Source: Aeromicrobium yanjiei (GTDB taxonomy: Bacteria > Actinomycetota > Actinomycetes > Propionibacteriales > Nocardioidaceae). From it: a DNA stretch of 64,000 nucleotides. Shown in pieces: positions 43,461-53,826 of this stretch. Each line of letters begins with the position of its first letter. Position 1 is the first letter of the stretch. The position numbers were made by a program, and so were the translations under genes. The notes under the pieces were generated by a model. It was not told the DNA's origin. It saw nothing but the letters and a program-made list of their open reading frames with translations, and searched no databases. The stretch lies in assembly GCF_009649075.1 (NCBI RefSeq), contig NZ_CP045737.1, positions 1,612,001 to 1,676,000 on the forward strand, given 5' to 3'.

Positions 43461-44366
43461 TCACAGATCGTTCGTGCTGAACGTGTCGCAGGCGTTGACC
43501 GTGCCGCTCTCGTAGCCCGCGAGGAACCACTTCTGGCGCGACTCGCTCGAGCCGTGGGTCCAGGTCTCGGGGTTGACGGTGCCGCCGCCGAGGTCTTCCT
43601 GGATGTGGTCGTCGCCGACCGCGGACGCCGCCGAGAGGGCCGAGCGGATGTCCGCGTCGGTGAGCGGCCTGAGCAGCGTGTTGCCCTGGTCGTCCTTGGT
43701 CGTCGCAGCGTGGTTGGCCCACACGCCCGCCATGCAGTCGGCCATGAGCTCGATGCGTACGCCGCCGCTCAGTGGACCCGTCTTGCGGTCCTGGCCCTTG
43801 GCCAGGAACCCCAGGATGTTCTCGACGTGGTGGCCGTACTCGTGCGCCACGACGTACTCCTGCGCGAGCGCTCCGTCGTCGGCGCCGAAGCGGCTCGTGA
43901 GCTCGTCGAAGAAGCTCGCGTCGATGTAGATGCGCTCGTCGCTGGGGCAGTAGAACGGGCCCGTCTGGTTGGACGCGGTGCCGCACGGGCTCTGGGTCGC
44001 GCCGGAGTAGATGACGGTCTTTGCCGCGCGGTACTGGCGGCCGACGTCCGCGGGAAGGGCGTCCTGCCAGTAGTCCTGCACGCTGTTGACGGTGCCGATG
44101 ATGCGGCACGTGTCGTCGCGGTTGGCGTCCGCGCCGGTCTTGCACTGCTCGAAAGACTGCTCGGACGTGCTGCCGCCGGGCTGGACCTGGCCCTGGTCGT
44201 ACGGGTTCGCGGCGCTGCTGCCGAGGGAGGTGAGGTCGACGCCCAGGAAGGCGCCGATCAGGACGATGACCAGGGTGCCGATGCCGCCGCCGATCGCGAG
44301 TCCGCCGCGTGAGCCACCGCCCGTCACCTGGCTGGTGTCGAGGTTCGAGCCCTCGTTGAAGCTCAT
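43461..44366 (-). CDS. neutral zinc metallopeptidase (YpfJ/KPN_02809 type)
   Basis: The 301-residue protein has a Gly-rich N-terminus, one TM (LAIGGGIGTLVIVLIGAFLG, residues about 23-42) and an extracytoplasmic peptidase domain: EYVVAHEYGHHVENILG contains HExxH, and RIELMADCMAGVWA the downstream metal-ligand Glu and the ELxAD motif. Four Cys (CKTGAD, DTCRI, SPCGT, FYCPSD) may form two disulfides. It is anchored in the membrane with the catalytic domain outside. Stop is 3 nt from the CPBP gene start. Confidence 0.9.
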   Translation of the reverse strand: MSFNEGSNLDTSQVTGGGSRGGLAIGGGIGTLVIVLIGAFLGVDLTSLGSSAANPYDQGQVQPGGSTSEQSFEQCKTGADANRDDTCRIIGTVNSVQDYWQDALPADVGRQYRAAKTVIYSGATQSPCGTASNQTGPFYCPSDERIYIDASFFDELTSRFGADDGALAQEYVVAHEYGHHVENILGFLAKGQDRKTGPLSGGVRIELMADCMAGVWANHAATTKDDQGNTLLRPLTDADIRSALSAASAVGDDHIQEDLGGGTVNPETWTHGSSESRQKWFLAGYESGTVNACDTFSTNDL

Positions 44367-44438
44367 GCGGCGATCCCGTGGTTCATGTCCGGAAGTCTAC
44401 GCAGCGCGGGCGTCGCCGCACGGGACTACTGTCGCCGT

Positions 44439-45716
44439 GTGACCTCGACAGATGCCGCCAGTCTTGCCATGCCCGAGGGGATGTCCGCGGGTGACGCCGT
44501 ACGTCGCAGAGGGCTGCGCCGGATGCGGGCGCTCGCCCTGTCCCTGCTCATCCTCGCCGCGATCATCTATGTGCTGACCCGCGATCACGACTCGGGCTTC
44601 CTCGGCTACGTCAATGCCGGGTCGGAAGCGGCCATGGTCGGCGCGATCGCCGACTGGTTCGCCGTGACGGCGTTGTTCCGCCATCCCCTCGGGCTGCCGA
44701 TCCCGCACACCGCGATCATCCCCAAGCGCAAGGAGGCGCTGGGGGAGAGCCTGCAGGAGTTCGTCGCGGACAACTTCCTCAAGGAGGACGTCATCCGCGA
44801 GCGGATCGGCTCGGCCGGGATGAGCCGGCGGGTCGGGGAGTGGCTCGTGGTCGGCAAGCACTCCGAACGCCTCGTCCACGAGGGATCCCGGATCCTGGCC
44901 GACGCCCTGTCGCACGTACGGGAGTCCGACGTCGCCGCAGTCGTCCAGGAGGCCCTGATCCCGCGGCTGAAGGAGGAGGAGCTCAGTCCCGTCGTCGGCC
45001 AGCTGCTCGAGGAGGTGCTGCGCGACGACGCCCACCGCGGGCTCGTCGACCTGGCCGTCGACGAGCTGAGCCGCTGGCTGGCCAGCAACCACGACGAGGT
45101 GGCGGCCCTGATCGAGAACCGCGCACCGTCGTGGACGCCGCAGTGGCTCGACAAGCGGGTCGCGACCTGGGTCCACGAGCAGGTCGTCGAGTGGGTCGCC
45201 GACATCGGCCGGACGCCCGACCACAACGCCCGCATCGCGCTCGACAACTGGCTGCGCGATCTCGCCGACGGGCTGCAGCACGACCCCGACACCATGGAGC
45301 GGTTCGAGCGCCTCAAGGAGCGGATGCTGTCGCAGCCGCGGCTCAGCACGACGTCCGTCCAGCTGTGGGAGGCGCTGCGCCGGGCGCTCATCGGGTCGCT
45401 CGGCGACGAGACCGGTCTGCTGCGCACCCGTGCGAACCAGGAGATCGACAAGCTCGGTCACCGGTTGATCGACGACCCCGTCCTTGCCGAGCGGGTGGAC
45501 ACCACGATCGCCGACATCGCGTCGTACGCGGTCAACAACTACGGCCACGAGGTCGCCACGGTCATCTCGGCGACGGTCAACCGGTGGGACGGCAAGGAGA
45601 CCGCGGACCGCATCGAGCTGCACGTCGGCCGCGACCTGCAATTCATCCGTATCAACGGCACCGTCGTGGGCGGCCTGGCCGGAATCGTCATCCATGCGAT
45701 CTCGACGGTCATCTGA
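44439..45716 (+). CDS. DUF445 membrane-associated protein
   Basis: A 425-residue DUF445 (YjiN-like) protein. The TM is near residue 30 (LALSLLILAAIIYVL), then GAIADWFAVTALFRHPLGLPIPHTAIIPKRKE, the family hallmark (44641-44735), a long helical domain, and a second hydrophobic segment at the C-terminus (GTVVGGLAGIVIHAIS). GTG 44439 is chosen because TACTGT ends six bases before it, matching the leaderless pattern. Function unknown. Confidence 0.9.
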   Translation: MTSTDAASLAMPEGMSAGDAVRRRGLRRMRALALSLLILAAIIYVLTRDHDSGFLGYVNAGSEAAMVGAIADWFAVTALFRHPLGLPIPHTAIIPKRKEALGESLQEFVADNFLKEDVIRERIGSAGMSRRVGEWLVVGKHSERLVHEGSRILADALSHVRESDVAAVVQEALIPRLKEEELSPVVGQLLEEVLRDDAHRGLVDLAVDELSRWLASNHDEVAALIENRAPSWTPQWLDKRVATWVHEQVVEWVADIGRTPDHNARIALDNWLRDLADGLQHDPDTMERFERLKERMLSQPRLSTTSVQLWEALRRALIGSLGDETGLLRTRANQEIDKLGHRLIDDPVLAERVDTTIADIASYAVNNYGHEVATVISATVNRWDGKETADRIELHVGRDLQFIRINGTVVGGLAGIVIHAISTVI

Positions 45717-45736
45717 CTCTCAAGGTCCACTGGAGG

Positions 45737-45769
45737 GTTACCCACACGTGTGGACAACCTGTGGGTAAC
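45737..45769. terminator. inverted repeat after the DUF445 gene
   Basis: GTTACCCACA (45737-45746) is perfectly complementary to TGTGGGTAAC (45760-45769), 20 bases after the DUF445 stop. The 13-base loop contains TGTGGACAA, which matches a DnaA box by chance or design. Most likely a terminator. Confidence 0.5.
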
Positions 45770-45901
45770 GCGCCGCGCTGATCGTTGGCATTCCAAGGCG
45801 TGCTGCTCGTGTGCCGGCTGAACGGCATCCCGGGTTCGGCACCCGGAGGGACGTTTGTTAGAGTTCAGTGCTGCACCGCGCCCCACCAAAACGGGGTGCA
45901 T

Positions 45902-45986
45902 GTCCGGGTGGCGGAATGGTAGACGCGCTAGCTTGAGGTGCTAGTGCCCGGTTACGGGCGTGGGGGTTCAAGTCCCCCCTCGGACA
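45902..45986 (+). tRNA. tRNA-Leu(GAG)
   Basis: An 85-base cloverleaf. Acceptor GTCCGGG pairs with CTCGGAC (one G-U), the anticodon stem is CTAGC/GCTAG with loop TTGAGGT giving anticodon GAG, there is a long class II variable arm (TGCCCGGTTACGGGCG), and T-stem GGGGG/CCCCC with loop TTCAAGT. The discriminator base is A and CCA is not encoded. It reads CUC (and CUU) leucine codons. A strong terminator follows 10 bases later. Confidence 0.95.
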
Positions 45987-45995
45987 CACAAGAAA

Positions 45996-46032
45996 AGTGG
46001 CCCTGAACTGCGGAAACGCAGTCGGGGCCACT
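45996..46032 (+). terminator. terminator of tRNA-Leu
   Basis: AGTGGCCC (45996-46003) pairs with GGGCCACT (46025-46032) and an inner ACTGCG-GAAA-CGCAGT hairpin with a GNRA tetraloop completes the stem. It is just downstream of the tRNA. A short T-containing run follows (GTGCATTT). Confidence 0.8.
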
Positions 46033-46141
46033 GTGCATTTGCGGCCATGGGAGCACATGCCGTCGGGCGTCGAGTCGAGGATCATCGTCGGCACAGCAGC
46101 CGCGACCGCGACAGTCGTTTGTCTCCCGCGGGAGGGTGCGT

Positions 46142-46624
46142 TTGCATGAAGCGGTGTCTTACCTCATCAGGGAGCGGCAAGATCTGGATCTCGAAGCCTG
46201 CGCCGCGATACTCGCCCAGGTGCATGTCGACCAGCGTTATCCCGTCCGATGGCCCGACGATCCTCGCGCCTGGCTGACGTATGCCGATGCAGCAGCTGCC
46301 TGGGTGGCGGTGCGGGACGGCCAGGTCATGGGTCATGTGTGCGTGGCTCGAAATCATCCGATGCCGCCGGAACTGACGCTCGAGCGCCTTTTCGTATCGC
46401 CCGATGCGGCGGGGTCTGGTGTGGGTGGAGCTCTGGTTGACCATGCGAGCAGGTGGGCGGCAGAGCGCGGACTTCGATTGACGCTCGACGTGGCCGAGAA
46501 CTGCGCCCGCGCCATCGCCCTGTATGGACGGCTTGGTTGGCGCCTGACCGGGCGGACCCCGATCGACTGGGGCGACGACGCAGCGCAATTTCTCCTTCAC
46601 TTCGATGCCCCGCCGGCCAGCTGA
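46142..46624 (+). CDS. GNAT family N-acetyltransferase
   Basis: A 160-residue acetyltransferase fold: AWVAVRDGQVMGHVCVA (strands 2-4), LERLFVSPDAAGSGVGGALVDHA with the acetyl-CoA loop in the form AGSGVGGAL (usually RGxGxG), and VAENCARAIALYGRLGWR, the classic C-terminal motif. Substrate unknown. The start is uncertain: TTG 46142 is 5 nt after GGAGGG, while GTG 46136 would lie right on the Shine-Dalgarno. Confidence 0.85.
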   Translation: MHEAVSYLIRERQDLDLEACAAILAQVHVDQRYPVRWPDDPRAWLTYADAAAAWVAVRDGQVMGHVCVARNHPMPPELTLERLFVSPDAAGSGVGGALVDHASRWAAERGLRLTLDVAENCARAIALYGRLGWRLTGRTPIDWGDDAAQFLLHFDAPPAS

Positions 46625-46719
46625 GCAGGCCGCGCTCATGGAGTCCCAAGACGGGATGTCGTCGAGTCGCTTGGTCGGGTCGCAGTCGGCCGGGAGCACG
46701 CCAGGGTGGATCGGCAGGA

Positions 46720-49467
46720 TCAGGGGAGCGGAAAGTCCCTGAGCTGGCGCCGGGAGGTGATGTCCAGCTTGCGGAAGATGTTGCGGAGGTGGGCGTCGAT
46801 GGTGCGGGGACTCAGGAACAGCTGCGCCGCCACCTCCCGTGAGGTCGCGCCGGTCGCCACGAGCCGGGCGATCTGCGCCTCCTGCGCGGTGAGCGCGTCC
46901 GTCGGTTGAGCTGTGCGCTTGCGAGGATGCTCGCCCGTGGCGCGCAGCTCGCGGGCGGCGCGCTCGGCAAACCCCTCGATCCCCATGTCCGAGAGCATGC
47001 TGTGGGCCGTGCGGAGCTGTTCGCGGGCGTCCTGCCGTCGGCCCTCGCGGCGCAGCCACTCGCCGTAGACCAGGTGGGCGCGCGCCAGGAAGACGGCCCA
47101 CCGGCACTTGGTGAGCCGCGTGATGGCCTCGCGGTAGTGCTCCTCCGCGGCAGGGCCGGTCATCGTCATCGCGCGTGATCGTGCGGCCAGCCCCAGCGCG
47201 AAGTTCGTCCCGCTGGCCTGGGCCCTGGAGCTGAGCTGCTCCAGTGCGGCGGCGGCGCGGTCGTGGTCACCGACGCGCACTGCCGCCTCGACGAGCTCAG
47301 GAAGCGCCAGGCTGCTGTACGCCAGGTCGTCGTGCTTGCAAGGCGGTATCGCGGCGGCGAGCGCGGCGTCGTAGTTGCCCAGGCCGTTGTGGAAGGCGGC
47401 CAGCGTGGACTCGGCCAGGCTGACCGTCGCCCCCTCGCCACGCTCGGTCGCCTCCTCGACCATGGTTGCGTACAGCTCCAACGTCTTGGGTTGTTCGCCA
47501 CGCCACGCCGCGATCATGAGCCGCGCGTTCGGCAGCGGCGGGGCCCCGGTCGCCTCCGTGATGGCGGACTCCTCGGCGGCGAGCTCGGTGGCATGCGCAA
47601 GCTCGCCGGCGATCACGAGTATCGAGGCGACGGCGTTGAGCGCGGCAGGGAGGGCGGACAGCGCGCCGGCGTCTCGAGCGAGGCGGACCGCGCGGTTGGC
47701 CAGGACATGGAGGGCCTCGTCGTCCCACAGCATCGCCGCGACATGGCAGGCCAGCCAGAGCCAGCGGAGGTCTTCATCGTCGATGCAGGTCTCGGGGTCG
47801 AGCAGCATCTCCAATGCCCGCTTCAGGGGTGGGACGCTGGCCTCGAACCCGTCCGTGAACCTCGTCGACAGCCCGTTCAGCAGCAGATCGACCGGTCGCA
47901 GCGACGCCGGCGGCGGGGGAGCATCGCGGGCGGCTTCGGCTGCGTCCAGCACGCCGCACCCACAGGCGAGGTGGCCGGCGTGGATCGCGGCATCGATCGC
48001 GTGCAGGTAGGTCTCGCGTGCCAAGGTCGGATCCAGTGGGGTGAGGGTCTTGGCCACGTCGAGCAGCGTCCCCGGCATGTCGCCGCCCCGGGTCAGGTGG
48101 AAAGCGATCCGTGCGTCCAGCAGCTCGAGCTGGGCGCGCTGCAGGGCGTCCAATGACCCGGTTCTGGCCACATCCAGCAACCCCAGGGCGGCCTCGGATG
48201 CGCCGGCCTCGTACTTGGCGTGGGCAGCGGCCAGTGCCCGCGTTGCGCGGGTGGAAGGATCAGGCGTCAGCTCTGCCGCGCGCTCCAGGAATGCGGCTGC
48301 GGCAGCCAGCCCGCCTCGCGCTCGGACCTGGGCCGCCGAGCGCGCCAGGTCGGCGGCAGCCTCCTCGTCGGTTCCCAGCACGGATCTCGCACGGTGCCAC
48401 GCTCTCCGGTCGGGGTCCCGCTGGGCGTCGGTGGCGGCAGCCAGTGCGGCGTGGGCTCGACGCTGGTCCGGAGGTGTGGCCGCCTGGTAGACCGCCGAGC
48501 GGGCCAACGGATGGCGGAACCACACCCGATCGGCGATCTCCAGCAACCCGCTGGCCTCTGCGGGCGCAGCTGACTCAGGACCGATGCCGAGCTCAGCCGC
48601 TGCGCGCCACAACAGTGCCGCCTCCCCGGTGGGCTCTGCTGCGGCGAGCAACAGCAGAAGTCGGGTCTCGGCCGGCAGGTGGGCGGAACGACGTCGGAAG
48701 CTGTCCTCGATGCGGCTTGGCACGCTCGCCGCCTCCGGCACCTCGAATCCACCGGCCAGCAGCGCGGCAGACCCACCGCGAGGCAGCTCCAGGAGCGCCA
48801 AGGGGTTGCCGCGCGCCTCCGCGATGATCCGGTTGCAGACCGTTTCGTCCAACGGCGTGCCGACCGCGGTGGCCAGAAGCTGCCGTGCGTCGGAGTCACC
48901 GAGGCCGTCCAGCCTCATCTCGGGAAGGCCTGCGAGCGGATCGTCGCCAGCCACGGTGTCGCGCCGCGCGAACAGCAGAACCACCCGCTCGGCGGACACC
49001 CGCCGTGCCACGAACGCCAGGACCTGCGCAGACGCCTCGTCCAGCCACTGCACATCGTCGACCAGACACAGCACCGGCCCGTCCTCGGCGCCCCCGGCCA
49101 GCAGGTGGAGAACGGCCAGACCCAGGAGGAGTCCTTCCGGCGCGGGGCCGCTGCGCTGCCCGAACGCCACGCCCAAGGCAGCTTGCTGGGGGACCGGCAG
49201 CTCGCCCGCGCGGTCCAGCAGCGGCGCACACAGCTGATGCAGGCCCGCGAACGCGAACTGCGTCTCCGCCTCCACTCCGACCGAGGTCTCCACCCGGAAC
49301 CCACAGGCGGACGCGGCTTCGCGAGCATGTTCCAGGAGCGCGCTCTTGCCGATGCCCGCCTCCCCACGCACGACCAGCACCCCGCTGCGTCCGGCTTGCG
49401 CATCACTGAGCAGCCGCTCGATCGCCTCGCGCTCCGCAGGACGACCTAACAGACCCACTGGGCGCAC
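46720..49467 (-). CDS. large LuxR-family (LAL-type) ATPase transcriptional regulator
   Basis: A 915-residue protein. N-terminal AAA/NTPase: LLGRPAEREAIERLL, Walker A VVRGEAGIGKSALLEHA, and Walker B-like VLCLVDDVQWLDEASAQVL. The middle 500 residues are Ala-rich helical repeats (TPR-like). The C-terminus holds a LuxR HTH: LTAQEAQIARLVATGATSREVAAQLFLSPRTIDAHLRNIFRKLDI (46760-46894). LAL regulators respond to small ligands and activate transport or secondary-metabolism genes. It is divergent from the ABC exporter/kinase genes 190 bases away, the most likely target. The start may be GTG 49467 or 49458. Confidence 0.92.
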   Translation of the reverse strand: MRPVGLLGRPAEREAIERLLSDAQAGRSGVLVVRGEAGIGKSALLEHAREAASACGFRVETSVGVEAETQFAFAGLHQLCAPLLDRAGELPVPQQAALGVAFGQRSGPAPEGLLLGLAVLHLLAGGAEDGPVLCLVDDVQWLDEASAQVLAFVARRVSAERVVLLFARRDTVAGDDPLAGLPEMRLDGLGDSDARQLLATAVGTPLDETVCNRIIAEARGNPLALLELPRGGSAALLAGGFEVPEAASVPSRIEDSFRRRSAHLPAETRLLLLLAAAEPTGEAALLWRAAAELGIGPESAAPAEASGLLEIADRVWFRHPLARSAVYQAATPPDQRRAHAALAAATDAQRDPDRRAWHRARSVLGTDEEAAADLARSAAQVRARGGLAAAAAFLERAAELTPDPSTRATRALAAAHAKYEAGASEAALGLLDVARTGSLDALQRAQLELLDARIAFHLTRGGDMPGTLLDVAKTLTPLDPTLARETYLHAIDAAIHAGHLACGCGVLDAAEAARDAPPPPASLRPVDLLLNGLSTRFTDGFEASVPPLKRALEMLLDPETCIDDEDLRWLWLACHVAAMLWDDEALHVLANRAVRLARDAGALSALPAALNAVASILVIAGELAHATELAAEESAITEATGAPPLPNARLMIAAWRGEQPKTLELYATMVEEATERGEGATVSLAESTLAAFHNGLGNYDAALAAAIPPCKHDDLAYSSLALPELVEAAVRVGDHDRAAAALEQLSSRAQASGTNFALGLAARSRAMTMTGPAAEEHYREAITRLTKCRWAVFLARAHLVYGEWLRREGRRQDAREQLRTAHSMLSDMGIEGFAERAARELRATGEHPRKRTAQPTDALTAQEAQIARLVATGATSREVAAQLFLSPRTIDAHLRNIFRKLDITSRRQLRDFPLP

Positions 49468-49657
49468 TCCCGTCTCGTGACGTGCGGACTAGGCGATTAT
49501 CACCTACGCGAGCCGCCTCCCGCTGCGATTTCGCCGCAAGAGGGGGCGGGCAGCCGCCGACGACACCGAGGTTTTCACCGATGCGACAGCGTGTCCACCT
49601 GGGCGAATCTGATGACACAGCACCGGGACCCGCCGGTGCGCAGGCAAGGAGCCCACC

Positions 49658-50539
49658 ATGTCCGACGATCACGTCATCGAGGTCGACCGTCTCAGCGTCG
49701 CCTATGGCGACTTCGCCGCCGTCCGCGACCTGTCCTTCCACGTGAAGCGGGGTGAGCTCTACGCGTTGCTCGGATCGAACGGAGCCGGCAAGACGTCCAC
49801 CCTGGAGGTCGTCGAAGGTCACCGCCCGGTCACATCGGGCGCGGTGCGGGTGTTCGGGGAGAGCCCGCAGAACCGGAGCGCGGTACGTCCGCGCATGGGA
49901 ATGATGCTGCAGGAGAGCGGCTTCGCTCGCGATCTGACGGTCCGGGACTCCGTCGGTCTGATCGGCGCGCTGAGCGGAAGGCACGACGACCTCGACCGGG
50001 TGCTCGGGATGGCTGGGCTGACTCGCAAGCGGGACACCCGTGTCTCCCAGCTCTCCGGCGGCGAGAAGCGTCGCCTGGACTTCGCCACTGCCGTGTTCGG
50101 GGCGCCGGAGCTCATCATCCTGGACGAGCCCACGGCAGGCCTGGACATCCAGTCCCGGGATGCGCTCTGGGCCGCCGTGGACCAGCTTCGTGACAAGGGA
50201 TCCACGGTCGTCCTGACCACCCACTACCTGGAGGAGGCGCAGCAGCGCGCCGACCGCGTCGGGCTCATGCACCGAGGCACCCTCCGGCGAGAGGGCACCG
50301 TCGAGGAGCTCACACAAACCCTGCCGTCGAAGATCAGCTTCGCGCTGGCTCCGGGTGACCCCGAACCGCCGGTCCTCGGTGCCCGCAACGGTGCCTTCCA
50401 CGTCGAGACCTTCGACCTGCAGGGTGACCTCCACCGGCTCCTGGACTGGGCGCAGCGGGCCGGCGTGGAGCTGCAGCAGCTGGAAGCCGGACCCACCCGT
50501 CTCGACGACGTCTTCCGCACCCTCGACGCCGCCGCCTGA
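49658..50539 (+). CDS. ABC-2 exporter ATP-binding protein
   Basis: A 293-residue ATPase: Walker A GSNGAGKTST, signature LSGGEKRRLDFA, Walker B LIILDEPTAGLD, switch His in TTHYLEEAQQRADRV. C-terminal ~80 residues are of the DrrA type. AAGGAG lies about 6 nt before the ATG. It forms an exporter with the permease encoded 38 bases downstream. The divergent LAL regulator may control it. Confidence 0.93.
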   Translation: MSDDHVIEVDRLSVAYGDFAAVRDLSFHVKRGELYALLGSNGAGKTSTLEVVEGHRPVTSGAVRVFGESPQNRSAVRPRMGMMLQESGFARDLTVRDSVGLIGALSGRHDDLDRVLGMAGLTRKRDTRVSQLSGGEKRRLDFATAVFGAPELIILDEPTAGLDIQSRDALWAAVDQLRDKGSTVVLTTHYLEEAQQRADRVGLMHRGTLRREGTVEELTQTLPSKISFALAPGDPEPPVLGARNGAFHVETFDLQGDLHRLLDWAQRAGVELQQLEAGPTRLDDVFRTLDAAA

Positions 50540-50577
50540 GCACTCCGACCCACCCCGTGCCACGAAGGAGCTCCGCC

Positions 50578-51293
50578 ATGATCGAGATTGCCCGTACCGA
50601 ACTGATCCAGATCTTCCGCAACAGGCTGGTCCTGGTGACCGGACTGATCATCCCGGTCGCCTTCAGCGTGTACGTCGTCCACCAGCGCGAGACGTTCCTC
50701 GACCTGGGAAGCCTCGGCTACGTCGCGGCGATCATGATGTTCGTCGTGATGGCCCTCGGGCTCTACACCACGGCGGTGACCACGCTGGCCTCCCGCCGGC
50801 AGGACCTCTTCCTCAAGCGGCTGCGGTCCACCGCTGCGAGTGACGTGAACATCCTGGCCGGGCTCCTCGCCCCGCTGACGGTCGTGGCCCTCCTGCAGGT
50901 CGGCGCGATGCTGGCCGTGCTCGGCGTGGTCGCCACCAGCCCGGTCCACACCTGGCTGCTCGTGGTGGCCGTCCTGGCCACCACGTCGATGATGGTCGCT
51001 CTTGCGCTGGCCACCGCGGGGCTCACGAATTCGCCCGAGCACGCCCAGGTGACCACGCTGCCGGTCACTCTCGCGGTGATTGCGGTAGCGAGCTGGGTCG
51101 GGATCACCGGTACGGAGAACCTCGCCCAGCTCAAACGACTGCTGCCGGGAGGGTCGGCCACCGAGCTGGTCGTCAATGCATGGGAGGGCGGTGTCCCTCT
51201 CGACCAGTCCCTGTTGCTCCTGATCCCGACCGTGGGCTGGGTCGCTGCCGCCGTCGCGCTGGCCACGCGGTTCTTCCAGTGGGAGCCACGCCG

Positions 51294-51297
<4 letters not shown>
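50578..51297 (+). CDS. ABC-2 exporter permease
   Basis: A 239-residue permease with about six TM helices (LVLVTGLIIPVAFSVYVV first, GWVAAAVALATRFF last). A conserved TTLASRRQDLFLKRLRST loop matches ABC-2 drug/antibiotic exporters. AAGGAG precedes the ATG. Its stop overlaps the kinase gene by ATGA (51294-51297), a tight link between exporter and kinase. Substrate unknown. Confidence 0.9.
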
Positions 51298-53147
<1,850 letters not shown>

Positions 53148-53181
53148 CCGCCTCAACCACCACTACCAGGAGGACGCACAC

Positions 53182-53424
53182 ATGACAGCCATCCAGGTTC
53201 TCCCGGACCCGTCCCGCCTGCGCTACCAGGCGAGCATCGACGGTGAGGTCGCAGGCTTTGTCGAGTACATCGTGACCGATGAGCTGATCGTCTTCACGCA
53301 CACCGAGGTCCACCCACGGTTCGAGGGCAAGGGCGTCGGCTCGGCGATCGCCCGGTTCGCGCTGGACGACGTCCGTGTCACCTCGTGTACGGCGTCCCTG
53401 ATCCGGCGAAGGAAAAGTAGATGA
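53182..53424 (+). pseudogene. truncated GNAT-type N-acetyltransferase
   Basis: The 80-residue frame starts as a normal small GNAT of the YjdJ/OAT type (VAGFVEYIVTDELIVFTHTEVHPRFEGKGVGSAIARFALDD at 53255-53372), with a GKGVGS acetyl-CoA loop. The expected C-terminal strand (RGLxVxPLCPF) is replaced by VTSCTASLIRRRKSR. In another frame over the same bases is VYGVPDPAKEK and a stop, which looks like the tail of an unrelated protein. A deletion junction near 53375 is a good explanation. AGGAGG precedes the ATG; the stop overlaps the next GNAT gene (ATGA). Confidence 0.6.
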
Positions 53425-53813
53425 TCACGACACTCAAGGACAAGCGCGGTGCGACCATGACGGTCGAGCTGGAGATCGACACCCCGGTCAGCTCGTACAC
53501 GGTGAGCCCGGAGGGCGAACCGGCTGTGGGACGTGCCGACTTCATCGATTCCCCCGGGACCAGCCATGACCGGATCTTCTTCCACACCGAGGTGGACGAC
53601 GAGTTCAGTGGACGAGGCCTGGCGGGGTTGCTGGTCCGGGCGGCGCTCGACGACAGCATCCGCAGCAAGGTCACCGTCGTGCCGGTGTGTCCGGTCTTCG
53701 CGCGGCACCTGAGGACGCACGGCAGCGAGTTCACCGCGAGAGGCGGAGTGTTCCGCAGACCGACCCCTGCCGACATCGCCGCGGTCACCCGGGCTGCACG
53801 AGGCGAAGCATGA
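53421..53813 (+). CDS. GNAT family N-acetyltransferase (small type)
   Basis: A 130-residue full-length member of the same family as its truncated neighbour: IFFHTEVDDEFSGRGLAGLLVRAALDD has the acetyl-CoA loop, and VTVVPVCPVFARHLRTH the C-terminal strand missing from the neighbour. An internal ATG at 53457 (MTVELEI) could be the true start. Substrate unknown. 13 nt before the glutaminase gene and co-directional. Confidence 0.85.
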   Translation: MITTLKDKRGATMTVELEIDTPVSSYTVSPEGEPAVGRADFIDSPGTSHDRIFFHTEVDDEFSGRGLAGLLVRAALDDSIRSKVTVVPVCPVFARHLRTHGSEFTARGGVFRRPTPADIAAVTRAARGEA

Positions 53814-53826
53814 CGGAGGAGGCCCG

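Noticed and set aside
45743-45760. Replication origin (DnaA box)
   Set aside because: Only one TGTGGACAA sequence, inside a terminator-like palindrome, with no cluster, AT-rich region or dnaA/dnaN genes.
45902-46624. tRNA-Leu as attachment site of an integrated element
   Set aside because: No second copy of the tRNA 3' end, integrase or excisionase gene seen downstream within the window.
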